Source: Armatimonadota bacterium (lineage in GTDB: Bacteria > Armatimonadota > JAAZEB01). Taken from it: 18,844 bases of DNA. The translations under genes and the position numbers were made by a program. This document shows, piece after piece, positions 7,752 through 14,643 of this stretch (position 1 is its first letter; each line of letters begins with the position of its first letter). The notes under the pieces were generated by a model. It did not search any database. It was not told the DNA's origin and worked only from the letters and a program-made list of their open reading frames with translations. The stretch lies in the NCBI GenBank assembly GCA_012841485.1, contig DUUU01000231.1, forward strand, positions 1-18,844, given 5' to 3'.

Positions 7752-9268
7752 CAATAAGCTCGCGAAGTGACCATCTCAAGGCCGACCAGATCGGCCGGGC
7801 TCGCCGCGCGCTCGATAGCAGCCACCGCCTCGGCAACGCGCTCCGGAACTCCATCCCCCTCCCCGGGCCGGGTCACCAGGCTGCCCAGATCCAGAAAAGC
7901 ACCGTCCAGGAGGATATGGTCCCAAGAGATCGCGTGAATCGCGGGTCCGAACCGGGCGACGCACGCGCCGCGCGCCGCCGCCCGGGTGCCCGCCGGGGGC
8001 GTATGCATTGCCCGGCGCGTCTCCTCCTCCGTGACAACCGGCCGGATGGCGCCCTCCGCCTCCAGGGCGTAGAAGAGGCCCTCTTCCGGGTCGATGTTGT
8101 GATACTCCAGGTCCAGGCTGCGGAGCGCGGCGTCGTCCCACGACAGGCCCTCGGCCTCGCGATACACCTCCAGAAGCTGGCGTTTGGCCGCCCAATCGAG
8201 GCGGTCCGCCAGGGAGAAGGGATCGCGCTCCAGGGCATCGAGCGTCTCTTCCCAATCGGCGGCGACCTCTCGATACTCCGGGAAAGCATCCACCCCGCGC
8301 TCGCGCGCGGCGGCCAAGTAGATCCTCTGCACATCCACGGCGGAGATCGTCCGGCCGTCGTCCGTCTCCACCAGCCACCGGTGCTCCTGGTCGCGCGAGA
8401 CGTGCTTGATCGCATCCACCGGCTTGCGAAGCGCGAAGGGCGGCTGCCACCCCTCTTCGAGGAGAGAGAGGACCAAGGCCGTCGCGCCCACCTTCAGCCA
8501 GAGCGCGAAGGGCGAGAGGTTGGCATCGCCGCAGATGATGTGGAGGCGGCGGTGCCGGCGCGGGTCGGCATGGGGCTCGTCGCGCGTGTTCAGGATCGGC
8601 CGGCGGTAGAGCGTGTCGACGCTCGCCTCTTCGGCGCAGAAATCGGCGCGCTGGGAGAGCTGGAAGAGTGCCCCGCCGGTCTCGGGCGGCTCGATGCCCA
8701 CCTTGCCGGCGCCTGCGTAGATCTGGCGCGTCACCAGGAAGGGGATCAGCCCGGTCTGGAGCCGCTCGAACGGCACCTCGCGCGCGAAGAGATAGCTCTC
8801 GTGCGACCCGTAGCTCATGCCGTGGAAATCGGTGTTGTTCTTGTAGATCCGCACCGGCACGCCCAGGCGCTCGGCATGGGCGCGCGCGCACTCCAGGACG
8901 ATCCGCTCGCCCGCGCGCTCGTGCGCCACCAGCTCCCGAAGCGACAGACACTCCGGGGTGGCGTATTCCGGATGGCCGTGGTCATTGTAAAGCCGGGCAC
9001 CATTGATCAGGACGCGGTCGCTGCGCAGGTCCCCAGCGGGGCGCTCCGGGCAGGCGCGGTCGTAGCGCGCGTCCTCGGGATCCACGGCCAGCTGCTTCAC
9101 GCGGTAGCCCCGGAGGTCGCTGCGCGGGTCCTCGACGCGATAGTCCCAGCCGGTCACGTGCGGGAGGGCGCACGCGCGCACCAGGGCAGCGGCCTGGTCC
9201 ATCTGGTCCGAAGGGCCCTTCCCCTCGACCAGCATCCCGTACTCCACTTCGGTGCCGATGAGGCGCAT
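7751..9268 (-). CDS. dop: Dop-type deconjugase of the UBact/Pup tag
   Basis: The 505-residue protein is a second PafA/Dop family member. It begins IGTEVEYG (4-11), the form typical of Dop, with Mg-binding E7 and E9. The stretch between this motif and NGARLYNDHGHPEY is about 27 residues longer than in the PafA of this operon, consistent with the Dop-specific loop; D96 is the conserved Asp. IYKNNTDFHGMSYGSHESYL (141-160) and NTRDEPHAD (227-235) are intact. Dop normally both deamidates Pup-Gln and cleaves tag from substrate. Because the tag encoded next door already ends in Glu, only the cleaving or recycling role should be needed here. It lies 52 bases after mpa and 13 before ubact. A GGAG-type ribosome binding site precedes the ATG. 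Confidence 0.9.
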   Translation of the reverse strand: MRLIGTEVEYGMLVEGKGPSDQMDQAAALVRACALPHVTGWDYRVEDPRSDLRGYRVKQLAVDPEDARYDRACPERPAGDLRSDRVLINGARLYNDHGHPEYATPECLSLRELVAHERAGERIVLECARAHAERLGVPVRIYKNNTDFHGMSYGSHESYLFAREVPFERLQTGLIPFLVTRQIYAGAGKVGIEPPETGGALFQLSQRADFCAEEASVDTLYRRPILNTRDEPHADPRRHRRLHIICGDANLSPFALWLKVGATALVLSLLEEGWQPPFALRKPVDAIKHVSRDQEHRWLVETDDGRTISAVDVQRIYLAAARERGVDAFPEYREVAADWEETLDALERDPFSLADRLDWAAKRQLLEVYREAEGLSWDDAALRSLDLEYHNIDPEEGLFYALEAEGAIRPVVTEEETRRAMHTPPAGTRAAARGACVARFGPAIHAISWDHILLDGAFLDLGSLVTRPGEGDGVPERVAEAVAAIERAASPADLVGLEMVTSRAY

Positions 9269-9320
9269 TCTCTGCTCCAGTGCCCGATATCGGGGCTGGC
9301 TACGCGGAGTTCCCGCCGGC

Positions 9321-11003
9321 TTAGATCACGCTCTGGCGGCCGGCACCGCGTTCGTGATCGGGCCGGATCGGCCGGATGCCGGCGACGTTTTCGGGGTCGT
9401 GGTCGAGGAGCTTCAGCCAGTCCTCCTGGGCATCGCTTTTCGGGAAGATTTCGCTCTCCCGATACTCCAGGCAAATAGCACGCTCCAGATCAGGCAATCC
9501 GATGCCCTCCTGGGGGCTCTTCAGCTCGATGGCGCGGCGAATGGCAAACTCCTTGGCGCGCTCCACGACCGACATGATCAGCGCCCCGCTCACCAAGTCC
9601 TTCCAATAGAGGGTTTGCACGCCGCCGTTGCGCAGGTGTACCTCCAGGAACTCCGCCTGCGGCGTCTCCCGAAAGAGATAGCGGGTCGCCTCCCGGATCA
9701 TCATCTGCCGGGCGGCCTCCGGGTCGTCGCCGTGCTCGCGCACCGTGCCGGGATCCAGGGGCACGCTGGAATGGAGGTAAATCCCGAAGATCTCCTGCGT
9801 GGCGCGATGGTCTGGCCGGCCTACCTTCACCTTGCGGTCGATTCGCTCCGGGCGCAGGATGGCGGGGTCGAGGTAGTCGGGCCGGTTAGAGGTGAGCATG
9901 ACAACGACGTTATCGAGGGCGACCAGGCCATCCATCTCGGCGGCGAACTGGGGCACCAGGGTGTTGGCGATGTTCAGCCACCGCCCGGACGAGCGCGTGC
10001 GCAAAAGCGATTCCGCCTCGTCGATGAAGATGAAGACGAGCTGGCCCTCGCGAGCGCGCTCGCGCGCCTGGGCGAAGATCTCTCGGACCATGCGCTCGGA
10101 CTCCCCGAGCCACATGTTGAGGATCTGCGGGCCGTTGATCAGAAGGAAGCACTCTTTCACGTCGCGGCCCAGGCGCTGACGGTACTCCTCTGTGAGGTTG
10201 TAGGCCGTCGCCTTGCCCAGAAGCGTCTTTCCACATCCGGGCGGGCCATAGAGCAGGATGCCTTTGAGCGGCCGCTTGCCAAACCGCGCATAGAGCTCCG
10301 GGTAGAGCAGCGGCAACTCGATGGTATCGCGAATGACGCGAATCGCCTCTTCCTGGCCGCCGATCTTGCTCCAGGGCAGCTCCGGGATCTCCTCGAGCGA
10401 GTAGTCGCGCGTTTCGGCGCGTGGGAAGTGCTCCAGGGCCACCCGGAGCCCGGGGTCGGTGCGCACCTCGTCGCCGAGCTTCAGGGGCGCCTCGCGCAGA
10501 TCCGCGGAGCGGACAACGACTCGGGTGGAGCTGCCCTGCGCATCCAGGGCCACGCGCAAGCGCTCCTCGTCCAGGAGATCGCTCACCTTGACAATGGGGC
10601 CGGCCTCGGGATAGCCCAGGTCACCCACGACGGCGAACGCCTCATTCAGGCGCACCCGGGTGCCTACCTGAAGGCGGTCGAGCGCCAGTGTCGGATCCAC
10701 GTTGGCGAAATACTCGGTGTCGCCCACCGCCACATGCGCGGCACCGTCCTTTCCGGGCCCCAGGTAGATGCCCACCCGGTTGGAGGGCGCGGTGAGCTGG
10801 CGATAGGCCTCCTCATACTCGGCGATGGCCTGGAGCGCCTGGCGGTGCTGTTGCTCCTCTATCGCGAGCTGGCGGCGCAGGAGGTCTAGATAGCGGTAGA
10901 GACGACGATCCGTCGGGGGCAGGTTCTGGAGGACTTCTTCCAAGAGTGCGGCCGATCCCGGCGTTGCCTCCGGGCCCTCCGCCGCGTAGCGATCGTCCCT
11001 CAT
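9321..11003 (-). CDS. mpa: Proteasome-activating AAA ATPase (Mpa/ARC)
   Basis: The 560-residue unfoldase has the domain order of Mpa/ARC. An N-terminal coiled coil (about 34-75) would bind the tag, and a tandem OB region (about 76-195) follows. The single AAA domain begins around 210 with LPWSKIGGQEEAI. Walker A is GPPGCGKT (253-260), Walker B FIFIDEAE (324-331) and sensor 1 TSN (371-373). The arginine-finger region is LRPERIDR (383-390). The start at 11003 is chosen because GAGGGGAGA lies just upstream; an in-frame ATG 33 bases earlier lacks this. It is the first gene of the operon. The C-terminus is GAGRQSVI, without the Gln-Tyr-Leu ending that docks mycobacterial Mpa into the alpha ring, so docking may differ. 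The gene could also be named arc. Confidence 0.93.
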   Translation of the reverse strand: MRDDRYAAEGPEATPGSAALLEEVLQNLPPTDRRLYRYLDLLRRQLAIEEQQHRQALQAIAEYEEAYRQLTAPSNRVGIYLGPGKDGAAHVAVGDTEYFANVDPTLALDRLQVGTRVRLNEAFAVVGDLGYPEAGPIVKVSDLLDEERLRVALDAQGSSTRVVVRSADLREAPLKLGDEVRTDPGLRVALEHFPRAETRDYSLEEIPELPWSKIGGQEEAIRVIRDTIELPLLYPELYARFGKRPLKGILLYGPPGCGKTLLGKATAYNLTEEYRQRLGRDVKECFLLINGPQILNMWLGESERMVREIFAQARERAREGQLVFIFIDEAESLLRTRSSGRWLNIANTLVPQFAAEMDGLVALDNVVVMLTSNRPDYLDPAILRPERIDRKVKVGRPDHRATQEIFGIYLHSSVPLDPGTVREHGDDPEAARQMMIREATRYLFRETPQAEFLEVHLRNGGVQTLYWKDLVSGALIMSVVERAKEFAIRRAIELKSPQEGIGLPDLERAICLEYRESEIFPKSDAQEDWLKLLDHDPENVAGIRPIRPDHERGAGRQSVI

Positions 11004-11071
11004 GAGTTCTCCCCTCAGCGAAAACGGACAGCGCAATCAGAACCTATCGAGAAGCGGGTCACTCACGCCCG

Positions 11072-11114
11072 CGGAGAGCACCGGATGCCCTCTTTCATCC
11101 GCGTCTGCTCTCCG
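11072..11114 (-). promoter_or_regulatory. Nested hairpin in the leader of the proteasome operon
   Basis: Between the predicted promoter and mpa is a 43-base element with two perfect nested inverted repeats. The outer 9-base arms are CGGAGAGCA and TGCTCTCCG (11072-11080 with 11106-11114). The inner 6-base arms are CGGATG and CATCCG (11082-11087 with 11096-11101) around an 8-base loop. No T tract follows on the coding strand, so it is not a standard terminator. It could stabilise the transcript, or bind a protein or act as an RNA switch; which is unknown. Confidence 0.55.
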
Positions 11115-11164
11115 AGGCGAGGCCCTCCGACCAGGCCCTCATCATCGGGATCCCTCGTGGAGTC

Positions 11165-11194
11165 AGTGTATCCCTTTCGAGGCGTTGGTGTCAA
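11165..11194 (-). promoter_or_regulatory. Predicted sigma70-type promoter of the proteasome operon
   Basis: On the minus strand a perfect TTGACA (11189-11194) is followed after 18 bases by TACACT (11165-11170). Transcription would begin near 11158, giving a leader of about 155 bases that contains the nested hairpin at 11072-11114. No other good promoter is seen inside the operon, whose genes are at most 52 bases apart. Confidence 0.65.
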
Positions 11195-11258
11195 GGAGGG
11201 CGGCAACGGCGCGGTGCGGGATGGTCAGGAGGAGCTGTGGTGTCGCGCGGGCGCAATG

Positions 11259-11294
11259 AAATCCGCAGATGAACACAGGCGCACACAGATGGAG
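11259..11294. repeat. Short intergenic repeat-like tract (ACACAG/CAGATG words)
   Basis: The tract has recurring words: CCGCAGATGAACACAGG followed by GCACACAGATGG. Similar CAGATGAACACAGATG strings recur between genes in many unrelated bacterial genomes, from general recollection. Only one copy is present in this window, so its status as a dispersed repeat cannot be shown here. It lies between the proteasome promoter and the terminator of the CBS gene. Confidence 0.3.
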
Positions 11295-11318
11295 GGCGTG
11301 AAGCGGGCAAGAGCGAGA

Positions 11319-11338
11319 GGGGCACCCGCTGGTGCCCC
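11319..11338 (-). terminator. Hairpin terminator of the CBS-domain gene
   Basis: A perfect 8-base stem (GGGGCACC with GGTGCCCC) and a 4-base loop lie 34 bases past the CBS gene stop. On the minus strand it is followed by a broken pyrimidine run (TCTCGCTCTT) rather than a clean T tract. It would separate the CBS gene from the proteasome operon promoter downstream. Confidence 0.6.
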
Positions 11339-11372
11339 GACTAGACCGTTCACCCTCGCCCTTGCAGCGAGC

Positions 11373-11816
11373 TCAACCGGCCATGGCCGACACCGGCTCG
11401 GAGACCTCCTCGATCACCTCGCTGAGCATCTCCTCATCGCCCGTTAGGCGGGCAAGATCGGCCATGGCCACGATGCCTACCAGGACATTGCCGTTATCGA
11501 CCACAGGCACGCGGCGGACCTGCTTCTCCTCCATCACCCTCACGACTTCTTCCACCGAATCGTCGGGGCGCACGGTGAAGACCGGAGTGGTCATGCACTC
11601 GCGGAGCGGGACGCCGATCGGATTGCGCTGTCGGGCGATCAGGCGCATCACGATGTCCCGGTCTGTCACAATGCCGACCAGGTGGCGGCAGTCCTGAGTG
11701 TCGACAATCGGTACGGCGCCGCAGTCACGATCCATCATGATCTTGGCGGCCGTCTCCACGCGATCATCCGGCGTGCATGCCACCGGATCGGGCGTCATCA
11801 CCTCTCGAACCTGCAT
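11373..11816 (-). CDS. Stand-alone protein with two CBS domains
   Basis: The 147-residue protein is little more than a tandem CBS pair (Bateman module). The first repeat runs about 1-60 (VREVMTPDPVACTPDDRVET to GIVTDRDIVMRL) and the second about 70-125 (LRECMTTPVFTVRPDDSVEE to GIVAMADLARL). CBS pairs usually bind adenine nucleotides and regulate a partner; no catalytic, DNA-binding or membrane domain is fused here. The start at 11816 is favoured by GGGAGG upstream of the ATG; an in-frame ATG at 11843 would add nine residues unlike the family. It is co-directional with the proteasome operon but separated by a hairpin and a strong promoter, so it is probably its own unit. Its partner and ligand are unknown. 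Confidence 0.9.
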   Translation of the reverse strand: MQVREVMTPDPVACTPDDRVETAAKIMMDRDCGAVPIVDTQDCRHLVGIVTDRDIVMRLIARQRNPIGVPLRECMTTPVFTVRPDDSVEEVVRVMEEKQVRRVPVVDNGNVLVGIVAMADLARLTGDEEMLSEVIEEVSEPVSAMAG

Positions 11817-12274
11817 CGTCGTGTACCTCCCTTCTCGCCCCATCCTACCCAGGGAGCATACGCCTTGGAACGTTGGGCCTCACGCACGCGGCACGGGGAG
11901 AGTGCCATGGCCAACCGGCGTGCCGTATCGGAGTTCGGGTCCGGCGCCAGCGCGGGGTTTTCCAGCCCGGAGAGGCCCCCGGGGGATGGGTGCGCCCTGC
12001 GGCGTGGCAAGTACCTGGAGGCTGGGAGAGCCGCGCCCTCGGCGTGGAAGCGGGAGCGAGCGGATCGGGCGCTCCGGTCTTATGGACGCAGGCTCATCGG
12101 GCAGTGCGGGAGGCGCGCTCGTTTGCCAGCGGGCGCAAGTGGGTAGTGGGTGATGGGGCGGCCGGTGATGGAAGGCGCTCGATGGGCAATCGGGGGGTGG
12201 TCTGCCAGCCAGGCACAGGCGCGACAGCAATGCCGCGCGCCACTCCTTCGCTCCAGGGAAGGGCAAGAGGAGAG
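11817..12274. other. Gene-poor region between the divergent CBS and YHS genes
   Basis: This 458-base stretch must contain the start signals of both flanking genes, but no strong promoter stands out. The best candidate for the CBS gene (minus strand TTCCAA, 17 bases, TAGGAT, about 11840-11870) is weak. The only possible gene inside is the doubtful small frame at 11907-12146. No tRNA or recognised riboswitch was found. Confidence 0.5.
11907..12146 (+). CDS. Doubtful small hypothetical protein
   Basis: A 79-codon frame begins at an ATG six bases after GGGGAG, and its third codon positions are mostly G or C. The product is Arg-, Gly- and Ala-rich with no recognisable domain, signal or membrane segment. 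GC-rich intergenic DNA often gives such frames by chance, so this could equally be untranslated. It is listed only because the ribosome binding site is good and the region is otherwise empty. Confidence 0.2.
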   Translation: MANRRAVSEFGSGASAGFSSPERPPGDGCALRRGKYLEAGRAAPSAWKRERADRALRSYGRRLIGQCGRRARLPAGASG

Positions 12275-12460
12275 ATGGCACACGATCCGGTTTGCGGCAT
12301 TTATCTCACCCCGGAGAAAGCAAAGGTAAAGCAAGACTACCGCGGGATGACCTACTACTTCTGCTCCGAGGAATGCCGAGACCGCTTCCGGGAGAATCCG
12401 GAGGCGATCCGCAAGGAGCAAGTGCAGTACGACACCGAGGGCGAGGTGCAGACGATCTGA
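12275..12460 (+). CDS. Small YHS-domain protein, probable metal binding
   Basis: The 61-residue protein is a single YHS domain. It opens DPVCGIYLTPEKAKV, then has YRGMTYYFCSEECRDRF with C30 and C34 and ends in a short acidic tail. YHS domains occur in copper ATPases, heavy-metal reductases and as free small proteins, and the cysteines (C7, C30, C34) probably bind a metal ion. There is no signal peptide or membrane segment, so it should be cytoplasmic. The ATG is chosen because it directly precedes the conserved DPVCG and follows AAGAGGAGAG. A longer upstream frame exists but has no similarity to the family. The true function is unknown; a metal chaperone or sensor role is a guess. Confidence 0.8.
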   Translation: MAHDPVCGIYLTPEKAKVKQDYRGMTYYFCSEECRDRFRENPEAIRKEQVQYDTEGEVQTI

Positions 12461-12768
12461 GCGCCGGTGCAAGGAGTGGGCCACCGGATTCCACGCGGGA
12501 GCGAAGGTGCAGGGAGAGGCCGGGTTCTCCGTGCGCCTTTGCCACTTTGGGCGGTATGCCGCAGGGCGTTTGGAATCATGCCCGGTTTGCGAGCACTCGT
12601 CCAAAACCCCCGTGCTTAGGTAGGCAAGCGGCGCAGGATTCCCCCGATGCACTGCGAAGATGAAGAGCATGATGAGATCCATGCCGTCTCTGCTGCCTGG
12701 CGCAGACACCGTCCCGAGAGCGCAAGGCATCTCCAAATGCAGGAGGCGGCGGGAAAGGAGCGATCGTC
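12461..12768. other. Intergenic region between the YHS and pseudopilin genes
   Basis: The 308 bases hold no supported gene. A 6-base inverted repeat right after the YHS stop (CCGGTG at 12464-12469 with CACCGG at 12482-12487) might end its transcript, but it lacks a T tract. I found no convincing promoter for the pseudopilin gene at 12769, although its two relatives have clear TTGACA promoters. Confidence 0.5.
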
Positions 12769-13440
12769 ATGCATCGGTCTCGCAGGGGTTTCACGCTGAT
12801 AGAGCTGCTCGTGGTCATAGCGATCATCGCCATTCTAGCGGCAATCCTCTTCCCGGTCTTCGCCCGCGCACGGGAGAATGCCCGCAAGTCCACGTGCCAG
12901 AGCAACCTGAAGCAGCTCTCCATGGCATGGATGCAGTATGCTCAGGACTACGACGAGATGGCGGTGAAGTGCTACCTCTCCTCTAATCTATCGGCCGTCC
13001 GGTGGTTCCGCTACCGCCTCAACACCTATCCAGGGATGCTCACACCCTATATCAAGAACGACCAGGTCTTCGAGTGTCCATCGGGCGGGTCCATTGGCGC
13101 GGGCTACGGCGGGAACCAGGCTCTCTTCGTCACGGGAACGCCGGTCGCCCTGGCGCAGATCGCCGAGCCGGCCGAGACGATCCTGATAGCGGATGCCAGC
13201 AACCGGCGGGGCGATATTGAGACCGGGATCGGGGGCGACGTTTTCGAAGGCGGCTACGCGCTAAAGGAGCGGACGCAGGCCAATCTGGACGCGCGGATCA
13301 ATGGAACGGGGTGCATCGGGCGCGGGCTCTTCTCGCACCGCCACCTGGAGATGGCCAACATCGCCTTCGTGGATGGCCACGTCAAGTCGATGAAGTACGA
13401 GGCGACGAAGACACCGAAAAACCTCTGGGACCTCCAATAG
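12769..13440 (+). CDS. DUF1559-type pseudopilin with H-x9-DG motif
   Basis: The 223-residue protein starts with a short basic leader and a type IV prepilin signal, [16 protein letters not shown], where prepilin peptidase would cut after Gly and methylate Phe; Glu5 is present. A hydrophobic helix and the amphipathic [22 protein letters not shown] follow. The C-terminal part has the H-x9-DG motif ([13 protein letters not shown]). Such proteins are numerous in Planctomycetota, Verrucomicrobiota and Armatimonadota and are thought to work with type II secretion or type IV pilus-like assemblies at the envelope; the exact role is unknown. AAAGGAG lies eight bases before the ATG. Its mate at 13523-14224 points toward it and shares a terminator hairpin. 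Confidence 0.9.
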   Translation: MHRSRRGFTLIELLVVIAIIAILAAILFPVFARARENARKSTCQSNLKQLSMAWMQYAQDYDEMAVKCYLSSNLSAVRWFRYRLNTYPGMLTPYIKNDQVFECPSGGSIGAGYGGNQALFVTGTPVALAQIAEPAETILIADASNRRGDIETGIGGDVFEGGYALKERTQANLDARINGTGCIGRGLFSHRHLEMANIAFVDGHVKSMKYEATKTPKNLWDLQ

Positions 13441-13466
13441 GCTGGCAAAGCCCCGGAGACTGAAAA

Positions 13467-13499
13467 GGCCGGCGCTCCTGCATGGCGGGAGCGCCGGCC
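13467..13499. terminator. Strong hairpin terminator shared by two convergent pseudopilin genes
   Basis: A perfect 12-base stem (GGCCGGCGCTCC with GGAGCGCCGGCC) and a 9-base loop sit between the two converging genes. On the minus strand the stem is followed by TTTT, so it is best as a terminator for the gene at 13523-14224. The plus strand has no T tract after it, so it would be weaker there. Confidence 0.75.
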
Positions 13500-13522
13500 C
13501 GATACCGCGCCAAGACGGCCGG

Positions 13523-14224
13523 CTAGTCTTCCTGGATGGTGAAGAGATACTTCACGGCCACACCACTGACCGAGCGCGTCTGGAGCAGAGCGCCCTGGGT
13601 CATCGCCTTCACGTGCCCGTCACAGAACACCACGTTGCAGACGTCCGAGTGCCGATAGACCGCCTTGAAGGTCGTGCTCGCAGAGGGCTGCACGTAACCC
13701 GGGTTGATGTCGTACTGCCCACCGGCCTCCCAGCTGCCGGAAAAGTCGGTGGCAAAGACCGTCTCCGCGGGCACTTTCAGCTCCGCCATCGACTTGTTCA
13801 TCGGGTGGCTGGCAACAGGCCCGCTCGCGCTCCCGGCGTGCCCCCCCCAATAGGCCGTGTTGCACGCATACGGGATCTGAGTGCGCAGGAATTTTCCCAC
13901 CGAATCCTTGCCCACCTTGATCGTGGACGACGGGCAGTTGAACATCTCCATGTTCTTCGTGTAGGGCACAAGCAGGTCCGGCCAGATCGTGCCGTTCTGG
14001 TCGTTGGTGCCCAGCCACGACGCGGGGGTATACTCATCATAGTCCTGGACATACATCATCAGCGCCGTGCCGATCTGCTTCAGGTTGCTCTGGCAGTTCG
14101 ACTTCCGCGCGTTCTCTCGCGCCCGGGCGAATACGGGAAAGAGGATGGCCGCCAGTATAGCTATGATCGCTATCACTACCAGCAACTCAATGAGCGTAAA
14201 CCCGCGCGCTCTCCTACCATTCAT
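13523..14224 (-). CDS. DUF1559-type pseudopilin with H-x9-DG motif
   Basis: The 233-residue protein has the leader MNGRRARG, cleavage before [20 protein letters not shown], and the conserved [15 protein letters not shown] segment. The C-terminal motif is [13 protein letters not shown]. The middle part ([36 protein letters not shown]) differs from the relatives, as is usual in this family. The start at 14224 is set by GGAAGGAG nearby upstream; an earlier in-frame ATG at 14269 falls between the promoter and this site and would spoil the short basic leader. It has its own promoter (14268-14297) and a hairpin terminator. It is probably exported and anchored in the inner membrane before assembly. 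Substrate or function is unknown. Confidence 0.9.
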   Translation of the reverse strand: MNGRRARGFTLIELLVVIAIIAILAAILFPVFARARENARKSNCQSNLKQIGTALMMYVQDYDEYTPASWLGTNDQNGTIWPDLLVPYTKNMEMFNCPSSTIKVGKDSVGKFLRTQIPYACNTAYWGGHAGSASGPVASHPMNKSMAELKVPAETVFATDFSGSWEAGGQYDINPGYVQPSASTTFKAVYRHSDVCNVVFCDGHVKAMTQGALLQTRSVSGVAVKYLFTIQED

Positions 14225-14267
14225 GTCTCTGCTCCTTCCGGCAGCCTCCAGGGAGGCCCATGCTTGC

Positions 14268-14297
14268 ATGGTAGCATCCCAGCAGGGAGATTGTCAA
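14268..14297 (-). promoter_or_regulatory. Predicted promoter of the pseudopilin at 13523-14224
   Basis: On the minus strand TTGACA (14292-14297) and TACCAT (14268-14273) are 18 bases apart. The leader would be under 40 bases. Confidence 0.6.
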
Positions 14298-14437
14298 GCG
14301 TCAGTGGCAGCGGGCACTCCCCCCACGACACCCGCATTCCACCGGAACCCTGGAGCGCGCGAGGGTCTCGCCCTGGGGGGAACCGCGTGGCCCCTCCCCT
14401 GCGGAACGCAGTGGAGGTGGCATGCTTCACACGGGAG

Positions 14438-14466
14438 TTTACAATACCGTTATCAAGTGATATAAT
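14438..14466 (+). promoter_or_regulatory. Near-consensus sigma70 promoter of clpB with small palindrome
   Basis: TTTACA (14438-14443) and a perfect TATAAT (14461-14466) are 17 bases apart. TATCA-AG-TGATA (14451-14462) overlaps the -10 box and could be an operator half-site pair, but it is short. No CIRCE element (TTAGCACTC/GAGTGCTAA) is seen, so HrcA control is not supported. The leader to clpB would be about 170 bases. The bases 14298-14437, between this promoter and the opposite one, show nothing else. Confidence 0.7.
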
Positions 14467-14571
14467 AGCATCGTGCTCAATGGCCTGCCATGAGGCGGTC
14501 TGGGAGCCATCCGAGGGTATTGAGTGGAAAGGGGTATCACGGAGAGACGGGGCGGCTCCGGGTAGGAGGAG

Positions 14572-14637
14572 GCGGGGCAACGCGCGAGAAACCCCGCACG
14601 GCAAGCGTGCCCGGGATGCGGCCCCAACCCCGGGAGG
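14572..14637 (+). promoter_or_regulatory. Structured clpB leader that may hide the ribosome binding site
   Basis: Three short stems follow one another just before clpB: GCGGGG/CCCCGC (14572-14577 with 14592-14597), GGCA/TGCC (14600-14603 with 14608-14611) and CCCGGG/CCCGGG (14610-14615 with 14629-14634). The last includes the first G bases of the ribosome binding site GGGAGG (14632-14637). A heat-labile structure of this kind would suit a heat-shock gene. The fold is my reading and was not computed. Confidence 0.35.
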
Positions 14638-14643
14638 CGAGGG

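Noticed and set aside
7738..7854. Longer ubact protein starting at 7854
   Set aside because: The extension overlaps dop, is Trp/Arg-rich unlike the tag family, and a strong ribosome binding site serves the ATG at 7737.
7625..9478. Long plus-strand frame opposite dop and ubact
   Set aside because: Low-complexity Arg/Gly/Val product without domains; it is the shadow of dop on the other strand.
9252..10889. Long plus-strand frame opposite mpa
   Set aside because: Shadow of mpa; the mpa frame has intact Walker and sensor motifs.
14400..14643. CIRCE or other HrcA operator before clpB
   Set aside because: No TTAGCACTC / GAGTGCTAA arms are present.
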